NCBI GenBank assembly: GCA_020631735.1
Contig: CM036160.1
Location: 116,046,680 to 116,110,679, forward strand
DNA: 64,000 nt
Direction: 5' to 3'
Source: Saccharum officinarum
Lineage: Eukaryota > Streptophyta > Magnoliopsida > Poales > Poaceae
Both the position numbers and the translations under genes were made by a program. Shown in pieces: positions 44,056-55,850 of the stretch. Numbering within the stretch: the stretch's first letter is position 1; each line of letters starts with the position of its first letter. Under the pieces are notes generated by a model. The model was given only the letters and a program-made list of their open reading frames with translations. It ran no database searches and had not been told where the DNA came from.

Positions 44056-45015
44056 TTATGCATCTATCCAGATACTAGGGTAATATTTCTTTAAGTATTT
44101 TCCATTTAATGCTCTGGGAAATGCAACTCCTTCGAGAGTTTCTAGAATATATGCATTACCAAGAACAGATTGATTTATCTGATATGGACCTTCCCAATTA
44201 GGTGACCATTTGCCAAACTTAGAACTTTTAGTTCCAATCGGTAAAATCAACTTCCAAACCAATTCTCCATCGACAAATTCCTTTACCTTCACCTTCTTGT
44301 CATACCATCTAGCTACCCTTTTCTTATTCTCCTCAATGCTAACCAAAGCTTTTAACCGATGACCTGCTACATCTTCCAACTCATCTTTCATAAGGATATC
44401 ATAATCATCGGCTGTCAATTGATCTTGAAAGCGTATCCGCCTAGAACCAGTTTTAACCTCCCAAGGTAATACTACATCGTGTCCATACATCAACTGATAA
44501 GGTGTTACCTTGGTTGCACCATGACACGCCATCCGATATGACCACAAAGCTTCGTTTAATACTGTATGCCACTTCTTAGGATACTCTTTAATCTTGCGCT
44601 TAATGAGCTTGACAATTCCTTTATTAGATGCCTCAGCCTGACCATTAGTCTGGGCATAATACGGTGAAGAATTCAAAACTTTAATCCCCATACCTATAGC
44701 AAACTCATCAAATTCACCCGACGTAAATATAGTACCCTGATCGGTAGTGATGGTTTGAGGGATGCCAAATCGGTAGACAATATGCTCTTTCACAAAATCA
44801 ATCATATTAGTCGATGTCACCTTTTTCAAAGGAATTGCTTCAACCCACTTTGTGAAATAATCGGTAGCAACCAGAATAAATTTATGCCCTTTACTCGATG
44901 GTGGATAAATCTGACCAATGAGATCAATAGCCCAACCTCGGAACGGCCAATGCTTAATTATAGGGTTCATAGCCGATGCGGGTGCCCTCTGAATATTACC
45001 AAATTTCTGACATTC
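44056..45015 (-). pseudogene. Tat integrase core and C-terminus
   Basis: Pol frame after the TAG at 45018-45016. The core shows WAIDLIGQI, TTDQGTIFTSGEF and NGQAEASNK, the three acidic residues in place. The C-terminal part (WYDKKVKVKEFVDGELVW, WSPNWEGPYQI, NGKYLKKYYPS) is the usual SH3-like region. It ends with a natural stop at 44056, about 70 bp from the tail of the antisense PMD gene, so the two coding regions are convergent and do not overlap. Confidence 0.94.
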
Positions 45016-46941
45016 CTAACATTCTTTAAAATATTTAAAACAATCCTCAAGAATAGTCGGCCAATAATATCCATTCCTTCTGATCATCCATTTCATCTTG
45101 AAAGCTGACTGATGAGCCCCACATACTCCTTCATGAATTTCACCCATCAGGCTTTTTGATTCCTCTATGCTAACACACCTGAGTAAAACTCCATCTATGG
45201 TACGGTAATACAATTCATCATCGAGGAGCACATACTTGGCAGCTTGGAACCTTATACGTCTTTCAACCTTTTTAGACGGATTCTTTAAATAATCAATAAT
45301 TTCCTTTCTCCAGTCATCAGTATCAACTACTGATATTAATACTTCTTGAACAGGCTGATATCCTGAAGCATGCTGAGCCAATCGGTTAGCTTCTTCATTA
45401 TGCATCCAAGAAATATGTTCCAAATGAAAATTCCTGAACCCTTTTAACAACTCCAAACACTTTTTATGATATGAAATTAGAATTTCACTTCGGCATTCAT
45501 AAACTCCAGTCAACTGATTTATAACTAGCATTGAATCACCAAAGACTTCAACAGCATCAGCATGTACTTCCTTAAGCAATTCTAACCCTTTTATTAGGGC
45601 TTGGTACTCAGCTTGATTATTTGTCGATGTAGCAACAATCGGCAATGAGAACTCATACTTCTTTCCCTGAGGGGAAATCAACACAATGCCGATGCCTGCC
45701 CCTTCACCACAAGTAGACCCATCAAAGAAAAGTATCCAAGGAGCAATTTCCAGAGAATCCACCGTGTTGCAATGTTGAGTAACGAAATCGGCCATAACCT
45801 GTCCTTTAACTGCCTTAGCCGATTCATAACGTAGGTCAAATTCTGATAATGCTAAAATCCATTTACCAATCCTACCATTCAGTATCGGCATTGACAGCAT
45901 ATACTTGACCACGTTATCTTTGCATATGACGGTACATTCAGCCGATATTAAATAATGCCTCAACTTAATACAAGAAAAGTATAGACATAGACATAATTTC
46001 TCAATGGCCGAATACCTGGTTTCAGCATCTATTAACCGTCTGCTCAAATAATAGATAACACGTTCCTTCCCTTCAAATTCTTGAATAAGAGCTGAACCGA
46101 TAACAGTATCCTCAGTTGATAAGTACAATCTGAAAGGTTTTCCATGTTGAGGTGGAACTAACACTGGAGGATTTGTTAAGTAACTTTTAATTTCATCTAA
46201 GGCTAATTGTTGTTCATCTCCCCATTTAAATTCCTGATTGGCTTTCAATTTCAATAATGGACTGAAGGCCTTGATCTTGCCCGACAGATTAGATATGAAT
46301 CTTCTGATGAAATTGATCTTACCGATCAAGGATTGTAATTCAGTTTTATCGGTAGGAGCAACAACCTTGTTGATCTCCTCAATAGATTTCCTACTAATTT
46401 CAATGTCCCGCTGATGCACCATAAAACCCAAGAATTGTCCTGCCGATACACCAAATGCACATTTATTAGGATTCAACTTTAATCCATGCTTTCTTATGCA
46501 CTCCAATATCTTCCGCAGATCGGTTAGATGCTTTGTGATATCTCCAGACTTAATCACTATGTCATCAATGTAGATTTCTACCAACGTGCCGATATATTCA
46601 TGGAAAATAAAGTTCATAGCTCTTTGATAAGTAGCACCGGCATTTTTCAAACCAAATGTCATAACTATCCACTCAAATAATCTCACATGACCAGGACATC
46701 TAAAAGCAGTTTTGGAAATATCTTCTCCAGCCATGAATATTTGATTATATCCCGCATTACCATCCATGAAACTGATAATCTGATGCCCTGCTGCAGCATC
46801 AATCAATAAAACAGCAATCGGCATTGGGTAGCCATCCATCGGTGTGGCTTTATTGAGATTCCTGAAATCAATACAAACACGAAGTTTCCTATTTTTCTTG
46901 TAGACAGGAACCACATTAGAAATCCACTCTGCATATCGACA
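45016..46941 (-). pseudogene. Tat reverse transcriptase, two RNase H domains, integrase zinc region
   Basis: In order: RT (VPVYKKNRKLRVCIDFRNLNKA, SFMDGNAGYNQI, EIYIDDIVIKS with YIDD intact), the first RNase H (FRLYLSTEDTVIGSALIQ, diverged, with acidic residues poorly kept), and a second archaeal-type RNase H (FFDGSTCGEGAGIGIVL, NNQAEYQALIKGLELL, VFGDSMLVINQL, NEEANRLAQHAS), then the integrase zinc finger (HEGVCGAHQSAFKM...FKEC). The dual RNase H is the hallmark of the Tat lineage. In the second domain the last catalytic Asp (usually in a NxxAD motif) is Asn. It stops at TAG 45018-45016 within the zinc finger. Confidence 0.94.
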
Positions 46942-47292
46942 CTACCGAATAAACTTTGCCTCAATTAATTTAGTTATTTCGGCCTTAATATCAGGAAGTA
47001 CATTAGGATTGCACCGGCGTGCCGGCTGCTGATGTGGCCGAAATCTAGACTTAATAGGCAACCGATGTTCAACTATAGATCGGTCTAATCCAGGCATTTC
47101 AGTATAATCCCAAGCAAAATAATCTTTATATTCCTTTAACAAATCCACTAGTTGTTGTTTACACTTGGAATTTAACTTAGAACTAATAAAAGTAGGCCTT
47201 GGCCTATTGCCTTCACCAATATCTACTTCTATTAAATCATCTGCCGATGTAAATCCTTGACCTAATTTTCCATCATCGGTAAACCTATCCAT
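46942..47292 (-). pseudogene. Tat pol linker before RT
   Basis: 116 codons: KEYKDYFAWDYTEMPGLDRSIVEHRLPI and ADIKAEITKLIEAKFIR-like text, the conserved lead-in to the RT. It ends at TAG 46944-46942, and the RT frame follows in phase. It is shifted by one base relative to the protease part upstream, so a frameshift lies near 47293-47300. Confidence 0.9.
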
Positions 47293-48572
47293 TAAAACTC
47301 TTCTTCAGAACCGACTGCTTGGATCGGTAAAATTTCGTAATCGGCAACCTTGAGGAACTCTTTTTCCCAAGCTTCTCCTGATATGCACCTGGTTCGCTCA
47401 TAAGTGTCTGATTCTGCCGATGCGATGATATAAGAAGAATCACCAGGAACAACTTTAATTTTATCTCCAATCCATTGTATAAGACACTAATGCATTGTAG
47501 AAAGAACACAACAATTAGCATGAATTCAATCCCTTCCTAAAAGCAGATTATATGCACCCTTGCCATTAATAACAAAGAAAGTTGTCGGTAAGGTTTTACT
47601 GCCGATGGTCAACTCAACACACACTGCCCCTTTAGCTGGTGATACGTTGCCTTCAAAATCCTTTAGCATCATATCAGTTTTAGTTAAGTCTTGATCCCCC
47701 TTACCAAGCTTCCGATACATCACATAAGGCATAATATTAATTGCAGCTCCTCCATCAATAAGTATCTTAGATACAGGCTGCCCATCAACTCTGCCTTTTA
47801 CAAACAAAGCCTTGAGATGTTGTCTCTCATCATCGGTAGGCTTCTCAAAAACAGCCATCATTGGATCTAGCGTTAATTGAGCTATTTGGTCAGAGAAAAC
47901 AGCCTCTTCTTCGCTATCAGATAGAGCCAAAAATTCCATTGGCAACATAAACACCATATTGACATCTGCCGATGGGCCTTTATTTTTGTGCCTTATCTGC
48001 CACTGCTGATTACCAGATCTCTCATTGGAGGAACTTTCTTCTTGGTATAAGTCTTTTTGACGCTCTCGCTGCATTTTCCTCTTCTGTGTCTTTGTCAAAC
48101 CCTCTGGACACCATTGAGAAAGTTTAGTTTTCCACACTGGCTGATAAGTCCTGGTTGTCTCCACACGACGTATATTAGAATCCCTGTAAAATATTTCTTC
48201 ATCAGGAACTCTTGCATTTGCCATCTCTTCAAGCTCCTCTTGGTTTCTCGGAAAATATGCAACGCGTTTACCAAGCCTTTCATGTACACTGAGTCTGCCC
48301 CCCAGCCGATCATATACTGATGCTTTCCTTCTGATCGGCTCATTAATGGACAAACCTTGATTACCAGATTGAAACCTCCTTACAGGACGATTAACTCCAT
48401 AATAACCATTGCACTCTGGGCAATCTTCAACAGTAGGTAACTTAATACCTTCTTTCCAACAATGAATAAAAAACGGACACCTCCAATGATCCTTATGCCG
48501 ATTCCACTCCTCTTGACGTCTTTCCTCTTGCTGTTGCCGATACCGGTCCCTTCGCTGACGCCAGCCTTCCTG
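47293..48572 (-). pseudogene. Tat gag C-terminus (zinc region) and protease
   Basis: Starts in the gag frame after the TAA at 48575-48573 with a Gln/Arg-rich stretch and the Cys pattern CPFFIHCW...CPEC (about 48490-48415), typical of the Tat gag tail. A linker (SVYDRLGGRLSVHERLG, MANARVPDEEIFYRD) leads to the aspartic protease ILIDGGAAINIMP near 47750 (DGG in place of the more usual DSG) and YNLLLGRD. TGA at 47528-47526 (a Trp in relatives) and TAG at 47489-47487 interrupt the remainder before the frameshift. Confidence 0.88.
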
Positions 48573-50970
48573 TTATCTTTGATGAGTAATCACAATGCCA
48601 GATCGAGGAGGCTTTCCAGAACTGCCACTTTCTGTCAATAGCCCCTTGCCTTTTGCATCATCGGTAGTTATCCGATGTTGGGGATCTACTGATGCATTCT
48701 TTTCAGCAGCTTCCGATGTCAACACCTTAATTTTACCCTCAGCATCCAACACATTTGCTGGAAAAGGATGTTGATCAATTTTCATCGGCTTCTGAATCTT
48801 GGAATTGCCAAATTTTATTCTCCCAGACTCAATAGCTAACTGTAATTGTTGTCTAAATACTTTGTACTCATTTGTACTGTGTGAAGTTGCATTATGCCAT
48901 TTGCAATACAGCATTTTCTTCAACTCTTCTGCCGATGGGATCACATGATTAGGTGACAACTTAATCTGGCCCTCCTGAAGCAAAAGATCAAATATCTTAT
49001 CGGCTTTGGTGATGTCGAAAGTAAACTTTTCTGGCTCTTTGTGACCAAAGGGACAAGATATCGGCTTTTTATTCTTAACCCACTCAGCCAAACCGATAAC
49101 TGGTTCTTCATCCGAATCAGAATCTTCTACTTCTTTGACAAATGAAACTTTCTTGTTTCAATTCCTTTTAGGTTCAAAAGCCCTAGTGTCTTGATCAGAA
49201 ATCCTTTGCACTAGATGACTTAGACTTTCGAACTCCTAAGAAGCATATCTGTCCTTAAGGTGTGGCAACAATCCCTGGAAGGCCAAATCGGCAAGTTGCC
49301 GATCATCCAACACCAGGCTATAACATTTGTTTTTTACGTCTCGTAGCCTTTGCACAAAGCCTTCCACCGATTCATCATTGCGCTGTCTCATTTTTACCAA
49401 ATCGGTAAGCTTCTTTTCATGAACTCCAGCAAAGAAATATTTATGAAATTGTTTTTCCAGATCAGCCCAAGTAATAATAGAATTTGACGGTAGTGAAATA
49501 AACCATGTAAATGTTGATCCAGATAGAGATGATGAAAACAAACGAACTCTCAATTCATCTCTACTAGCTGCCTCTCTACATTGAATAATAAAACGATTAA
49601 CATGCTCCATGGTTGATGTATCATCTTGCCCAGAGAACTTGGTGAAATCTGGCACCTTGTACCGATTTGGGAGAGGAATTTAATCGTATGCCGGAGGATA
49701 CGGAGTCCAATAAGAATAGGTATTAACTTTGGGCTTGATCCCAAACTGATCCTTCATAATTTCTGCTATTTTATCGGCCCAAAAAGCATCAACTTCTTGT
49801 TGACGACATGGTTGAATTTCCACCGGAGGTATTTGCTGATACCCTTCTGCATATCTTTATGGCCCACGATCTCCAGCAATTGGCATATTTGCCACTATCT
49901 GTGGTCCATTAACCTGCTGAAAAGGGTTCATCGGCTGAGCTGCCGATGCTTGATTCTGAAAACCAGCATGCATATGACCTTGATGAATACCTGCAACTTG
50001 CTGATTTGGCTGAACTGTATGTTGAGAGGTAAACTGCCCTGGCCAATTATTAGCATTCATCGGTACAAAATTTGCCGATGGTTGGTAACTTATTGGCATT
50101 GCTGGATAGTTACAACCAACTTGAGGTATAACCTAGACTCCAGGTTGACTTACGATAGGAGCCTTCTGTTGCATCGGTAACAAATTTGTCGATGGACTTG
50201 AATTAGACGTTTGACCCAAAGACACCTGAAAACCTCCTAAAGCTGGTTGCACAGTAGTTGCTGTAGTATATTGAGGTACTTGAGCTATCGGCGAACCGGC
50301 CGATGGCATAGGAGCTTTTCCCGCTGCATCAAACACTTGAGGTGATCCATGGTTAAAAACAGATGGCTCTGGAGGCATACCATATCCCCACCAATTAGCA
50401 GGAGTCTGATTATTCTGTGGTACAGGACCTGATAAAGCCGATGCTGATAGATCTGTATTAAGCTGAACTCGTCCTGATAATGCTGAATCCAGACGCATCG
50501 GTGTAGACTGTACATTAGATAAACCTGCTGATACTGGAGGAGAAGAAATCTCTGTACCCACAACGGCTGGGGGAGCCGATGGAGCAATAGCAGATGCTGA
50601 TTCTGGTTGATGATAAGCAGGCCCAACGTAACGAGGTGACGCTTGCCCTTCTTTGAAAGTTCGAATCATAGCATTATGAACAGTATTGGACAGCACATTG
50701 GAATGATTAATTAAAGCATGATTCACTGAAGAATTAACCATCTCTTGAAGTTTACCCGGATTAGAATCAAAGGTAACTTGCCGAGGCAACGGCAAGTCTT
50801 GCTTCTGGATGACTTGTCCACTTTTGTTCAAGCTGAATGACTTCAAGCAGAGCTGTCTGTATTCTTCTATAACCCTCTCCATAGCCTGCTTCTGATCTTC
50901 CTTAAGATCTTCTTCTGTTACCGCGATGATGTTCCCCGCATCGATCTCAGGATTAAGCATATTGACTAGA
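48573..50970 (-). pseudogene. Tat gag
   Basis: One frame from near the primer site downward, cut by stops at 50135-50133, 49859-49857, 49682-49680, 49238-49236, 49160-49158 and 48575-48573. The N-terminal part (50970-50136) is Ser/Pro/Ala/Gln-rich with an early helical stretch (EEDLKEDQKQAMERVIEEY). The middle is Gln/Asn/Pro-rich. The capsid domain is at 49655-49239 (FTKFSGQDDTSTMEHVNRF, TWADLEKQFHKYFF, ESVEGFVQRLRDVKNKCY). The C-terminal part 49091-48576 carries CPFGHKEPEKFTFDITKADK. No frameshift is seen in 2.4 kb; only nonsense changes. Confidence 0.88.
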
Positions 50971-50976
50971 TCTGTC

Positions 50977-50994
50977 CCACCGGGCGTGCCAAAA
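50977..50994 (-). other. primer binding site of the Tat element
   Basis: TGGCACGCCCGGTGGGAC on the minus strand, after a short spacer from the LTR. Not the initiator-Met type used by other elements here; I do not assign the tRNA. Confidence 0.75.
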
Positions 50995-50998
50995 GATG

Positions 50999-51798
50999 TG
51001 TTGATGCAAAAGTAGATCTGCAAACACAAAGGGCTAATACTCGAAATCGATATCCAAAGCGTGCCAGTCGATTTGACCTGTTAATCGACAAGGATGAAGA
51101 TACGAGCACTTTGGTCCTGACAACAGCGATACGCCCGAAAGTCACGGCCAAGAGGTACTCACGCGAAACTCGAGGATCGTCGAAGATTGCACTGGAGCAT
51201 TGCAACTCGCCGAATCGATGAGAACTCGTAAAAAGGAAAAATATGCAAATTGACGAAGTCGCCGAAAGTAGATGTAAATAAGAGTAAAAGCTGTTTTTGA
51301 TATGTTGATTGATTGATTCTTACATTGCCCTTCACCCTATATTTATATCCTGATCTACAGAAACATAACCAAATATGACTAGGATACTAAATCCAAACCT
51401 AAGGAAACACACGACTTTGATACAACTCAAACTCTAATAAACGTATACAAGGAAATTAACTCCTTTTTATTCCATAATCCGCTTCAATCACGATGGTACT
51501 CTCATCGACCTTCTCCATCGGCACACCCCTTGTTCTATCGACAGCAACCTTCAAATCTTTTCCATCGACACACTCCCTGTTTCATCGGCAACAGTCTTTA
51601 TGTTTCTTCCATCGGCATCGGCAACCATACTCTTAACTTTATCGGCAACAATTCATTTCGAGTCTACATGCCACCACCACCATTCACAAGCAGCCTTCTT
51701 TACCAACTTTTAATCAGCTATCAATCTAATCAGTAACCTTTCCTCCACCGATTAACCTTTCCTGACCATCTTGACACGTGCTAAAAACGATGTCAACA
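50999..51798 (-). repeat. 5' LTR of the Tat element
   Basis: 800 bp. TATA-like box on the minus strand at 51338-51348. It retains five ATCGGC copies; three others seen in the partner LTR are here changed by single G-to-A substitutions (two ATCGAC and one ATCAGC). Confidence 0.94.
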
Positions 51799-51803
51799 GT
51801 TTT

Positions 51804-53809
51804 AAAAGTTTAATGTGCATGTCTTTAACCAGACCAAGAAAAGAAAGTGATATGGGTACTTGTGACTTAGAAGATGAAAAGTGCAATTTTTGCAGAAAGA
51901 AGACTATTGTGTAAGGGACTATGGTCTCTTTAAAGAATGGCTTCAACAGAAAAGAATTCTAGGATATTGATCCAAGAAAGAAAATAGAACAATAAGAGTT
52001 TAGTTTAAGAAATGCCTTGTATGTACCTTTTATAAAGAAGAATTTGATTTTAGTTTTATCATCATGATAAGAGTTGTAATAAGTAATATAATTTTTTAGA
52101 CTTAATCATTATGATATGAAATGTAATAAGTGACATACATGTTTAATTTGACCAACGTCGGATTAAGCATGTGTGTTAAAGAGTATTCGGATCTATTCCT
52201 AAATTTGATGATTGAATATGAGCCAATCCTGGCATTTATGTCCTTTCAAGGGAATTATCTCGTATGGCGGGAAAAAGTTTATGATAGTATCCGCAAGGTG
52301 GGGTAAAGTTAGAATAGTACTTATGTTAATCAATCCTGCATGACGAGAGAAGTTTGGTATAGTACTTATCCTGCATGACAGGAGAAAGTTGTGATGACTC
52401 ATGTGTTTTTAGTGTATCCAGCGCAGGGAGAAAAGTTTAGGGTAGCTCTTATGCTATCCTAGTATGAGTTTGAGAACAAAAGAAAGTTGCAAACGAACCT
52501 CATGATTAGAATGACATGCAAGCAAGACTTGCAGAAAGTATTATTAATGATAAAAGATTCTGTTGAGTTCTTGAAGTGAAATGAGGACAAAGTACTCCCA
52601 TATAAATCAAGAAATAAATTCATTTGCATGATGTAATCATGTGGATGAAGTAAGTAATCAAAGTTTTCTCATTCACAAGAGTTCTGAATAATTTTCAAAA
52701 TTGTGGTAGAAAAGTTCATGCCACATTTCGAGGGGAGAAATATGAGATTAATCATGAAAGACAATTAATGAAGATATTTCCCCATAATTCAGATAATGTG
52801 ATGCATACTATGCATTGAAAGCAAGAGTGATCTATAAAAGATGAATGTGATTGTCGGGGGAGTAAGTCGGTCATAATAACGATACCCCTAAAGTAAAGAA
52901 ATAGTTAAATTCATGGACCTTTTACAGTTCCAATAGAAAGATAGAATAGTCGGCCAATATTCATACTGGACGCGTTCAGAGTTATTAAGGCGGTGCTAAA
53001 CGTGCCATATGAGTTTTAGCAGATTAAACCCAAAATGAGAAAGTTTGAAGATAGGACAATCTGGGGGAGCATGGTACAAAGAGACCTAACTCCGCAAGGA
53101 GGATGAATAATATAAACAAGGATCTTATTATACAGGATCTTGCAGAATCAATTGTCTTTTGGCAATAAAGGTCAAGAAATGCTAGTAACTGAGACCCCAG
53201 AAAGTCTCAAAAAAATAAGAAAATCATATATTTCTGATGACTATAAAGTCTATGTTAGTGAAATTCAAATGGAGAGAAATCCCACCTAATTTGAAGAAGC
53301 CATGAGAGGCGTTCACTCGGCCAAGTGGCAAGAAGCGAAGAAAGATGAAATGAAATCGATAATACCAATAATATTTTAGGATCTAGAATAAATTCCTAAG
53401 GAGCCAAAACAGTAGACTGTGATGGGTCTACAAGACAAAATGTGACTCCAAAGGAATATGTAAAGATGTAGAGCGCGACTTGAATCAAAAGATTTTGCGC
53501 GAAGCGAATGAATAGATTATAATGAGTGCTAGTGGTACATCATGATCTGAGTTACATCAGATGAAAGTAAAGATAGCACTTTCCCAATGGGATTTGTATG
53601 AAAATGATTACATGGCATAACCCAGAGGTTTTGTCATGGAAAGAAAAGAACGTAAGGGATGCCACATGTAGAAATCTCTTATGGACTAGAGCAAATCTCT
53701 AGACAGTGGTATTTAAAGTTGAAGAGTCAATTAGAAATTTTAGGTTAAAGAGAATGAGAGGGCAATTGCGTTTGTACAAAGTTATAGAATAGAAAATTCA
53801 TTTCCTAAT
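51804..53809 (+). pseudogene. old Copia element, decayed gag and RT
   Basis: Resumption of the element starting at 37186. A CNFCRKK knuckle-like stretch lies near 51880, then a non-coding part with another CCAACG hairpin (52137-52172) and four imperfect copies of a CCTGCATGACAGGAGAAAG-like unit (52250-52450). From 53285 the frames, with many stops and shifts, recall Copia RT: FEEAMRGVHSAKWQEAKKDEMKS, then GFVMERKE and RQWYLKL. The pattern fits the Tork/Angela-like group. Integrase and protease are not recognisable, so large deletions have occurred. The SIRE-type element inserted at 53810. Confidence 0.62.
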
Positions 53810-54515
53810 TGAAAGGATCAAGATGCCCAAGAGGGGGGGTGAATTGGGCTTTTCTAAAAATTAATTGCAAGAATTAAATCCTACAAGCCGGAATTCACCC
53901 CTAGTACCTACTTGTGTTCCTAGAGATTCTACTGGTAAAAGTTTTGCACCCTAGTTTCCAATCCTAGTCTAGCATGGCAATTCTAGGAAAGTAAATCAAG
54001 TAATGAAAGTAAATACAAGAAAGTAAATGCTTGAAAGTAAGGGCAAGGAACACGGCTATGTTTTTCCGAGGTATCGGAGAGTCGCCACTCCCCACTAGTC
54101 CTCGTTGGAGCACCTGCGCAAGGGTGTAGCTCTCCCTTGATCCGCGCAAGGATCAAGTGCTCTATACGGGCTGATTCTTCGACACTCCGTCGCGGTGAAT
54201 CGTCCAAAACCGCTCACAAGATGAGTTGGGTCATCCACAAGCTCCGCCGGATGATCACCAAACTCCCAATCACCACCAAGCCATCTAGGTGATGGCGATC
54301 ACCAAGAGTAACAAGCTAGAACTCTCACTTGACCACAACGAGCCTAATGAGAAGAAGGATGCACACTTACTACTCTCTAATCACTAGTGAGGAACTCTCA
54401 AGCTTTGATTCTCAAACCACACTCCTCACTAGAGCTCTTGCACTCCCTTGCACTCCAAAGGTGTTTCTCAGCTGAACAAATAAGCAAGAGACATCTAAAA
54501 GAGGTGGTGGGGATG

Positions 54516-54523
54516 TATTTATA
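54516..54523 (-). promoter_or_regulatory. TATA box of the SIRE-type LTR
   Basis: GTGTATAAATACATCC on the minus strand. The GACCGGACG cluster begins 52 bp upstream. Confidence 0.72.
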
Positions 54524-54575
54524 CACCCCACAGACAAAACGAACCATTACTTGTCAACTCAGCAAAATACGGGGT

Positions 54576-54962
54576 GATCGGACGCGTCGGTCGAAGTGAC
54601 CGGACGCGCCGGTCGCTCGTAACGGTCGAAATTCTGAAATTTTGGCTGAGTGACCGGACGCACCGGTCATGGGTGACCGGACGCGTCCGATCGTGCAGGG
54701 AGCTTACTGTAATGAGACCGGACGCGCGACCACGTCCGATCGATGACCGGACGGTCATCCAAGGACCTTACTGGAACGTGACCGGACGCGTCGATCACAC
54801 CCCAATCGCGTCCGATTAGATGGTTTCCCTCAAGTGACACGTGTTGGCCTGACCACTGCGTCCGGTCCTCGCAAGGACCGCATCCGGTCGTCAGCGCCGA
54901 AACACAGTCGCGGTTTTGAACTGACCGGACGCGTCCGATCAAGCCAGGAACCGCGTCCGATC
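54576..54962. repeat. dyad-motif cluster 1 (LTR)
   Basis: About 13 sites related to the self-complementary GACCGGACGCGTCCGGTC, as full or half sites, often with one substitution (for example CCGATC in place of CCGGTC). Spacing is irregular, 15-60 bp. Confidence 0.88.
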
Positions 54963-55403
54963 AAGGGAAAAACCCTCTAAACACTCCGAAATGCGATGCA
55001 ACTTGAACCAAGTTGCTTCCAACTAAACTTTGAGCTATTCTAGAGCTGCCTAGTGCTAAGTTTAACAAGTGTGCACCACACCTAAATATAGGGCTCACCT
55101 AGGTCAAGCTACCCGCTCATGCTCCCCATTATAGTACGGCCAAAAGAGAAAACGAAGATCCTAACGACTATTCCAAATGAAACTCAACACCTTGACATCC
55201 GGAACTAACCGTCCTTAATCTTGATGTCACTCCTTTGAAAACCGAAATGATTTCCATTAAGGGGCATGAATATCATGGTGCCCAAAGCAGTTATCACCTC
55301 CATGACCTAACTTACCAAAGTTTCTGCAAAACACACGTTAGTCATGGTAATAAAGCGTTGTCATCAATTGCCGAAACCAACTCTCGGGGCCTAGATGCTT
55401 TCA

Positions 55404-55850
55404 ATCTCCCCCTTTTTGGTGATTGATGACAACACTAAGATTCAAAAGATAGGAGTTGAGGTTTTTGAACATGCTTGGTTCACATAAGCAAAAAGCAATA
55501 AGCACTGGAGATTAGGAATTGCTTATGTGCCCTAAGCCAACAGAGTGTACTCATAAGATAAGACAAGAAAAGTTAGTACACAAAAAGATATAGCTCAAAA
55601 GAAATCGGAGTAAGGCACGGAAGCACAACCTTAGGAGCTATAATCAAACACGTGACATGATTTAAAACTGTGACTAGATAGAACAAATAGACTTAAAGTA
55701 TCTCACACGACCACATGTCACAAGATGTAAGTACTGGAATGTAAACATGATGCATGAATGTAGCACACAAATAAAAACGAAAACCCTCTATCAAAACTCC
55801 CCCTGAATCTACTCTCTCTCCCCCTTTGGCATCAACCGCCAAAAACTAAT
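55404..55850. other. 3' non-coding part of the SIRE-type element
   Basis: Between the third ORF and the LTR. Holds the LTR-adjacent polypurine tract and a second purine run (minus strand AAAGGGGGAGAGAGAGTAG) at 55808-55826. No gene. Confidence 0.6.

Larger units (their letters stand above)
39389..51798 (-). mobile_element. Tat/Retand-lineage Gypsy element with an antisense PMD gene
   Basis: 12.41 kb with 800-bp LTRs (39389-40188 and 50999-51798, TGTTGATG...TGTCAACA), about 18 differences by eye (2.3%), and target duplication GTTTT (39384-39388 and 51799-51803). Minus-strand polypurine tract TTGGGGGGCATG lies at 40189-40200; the primer site TGGCACGCCCGGTGGGAC is at 50977-50994. A dual RNase H in pol and the gag C-terminal CPFFIHCW...CPEC region place it in the Tat group. 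Gag-pol has ten premature stops and a frameshift. An intron-containing gene lies in antisense between pol and the 3' LTR. Confidence 0.95.
53810..55403 (-). repeat. 3' LTR of the SIRE-type element
   Basis: 1594 bp bounded by TGAAAG and CTTTCA. Minus-strand TATA box at 54516-54523 and a dyad-motif cluster at 54576-54962. Confidence 0.88.

Noticed and set aside
47285..47521. 78-codon minus frame between the Tat protease and RT
   Set aside because: It is in another phase from the real pol frame, which can be followed through the same stretch with stops; it is a shadow.
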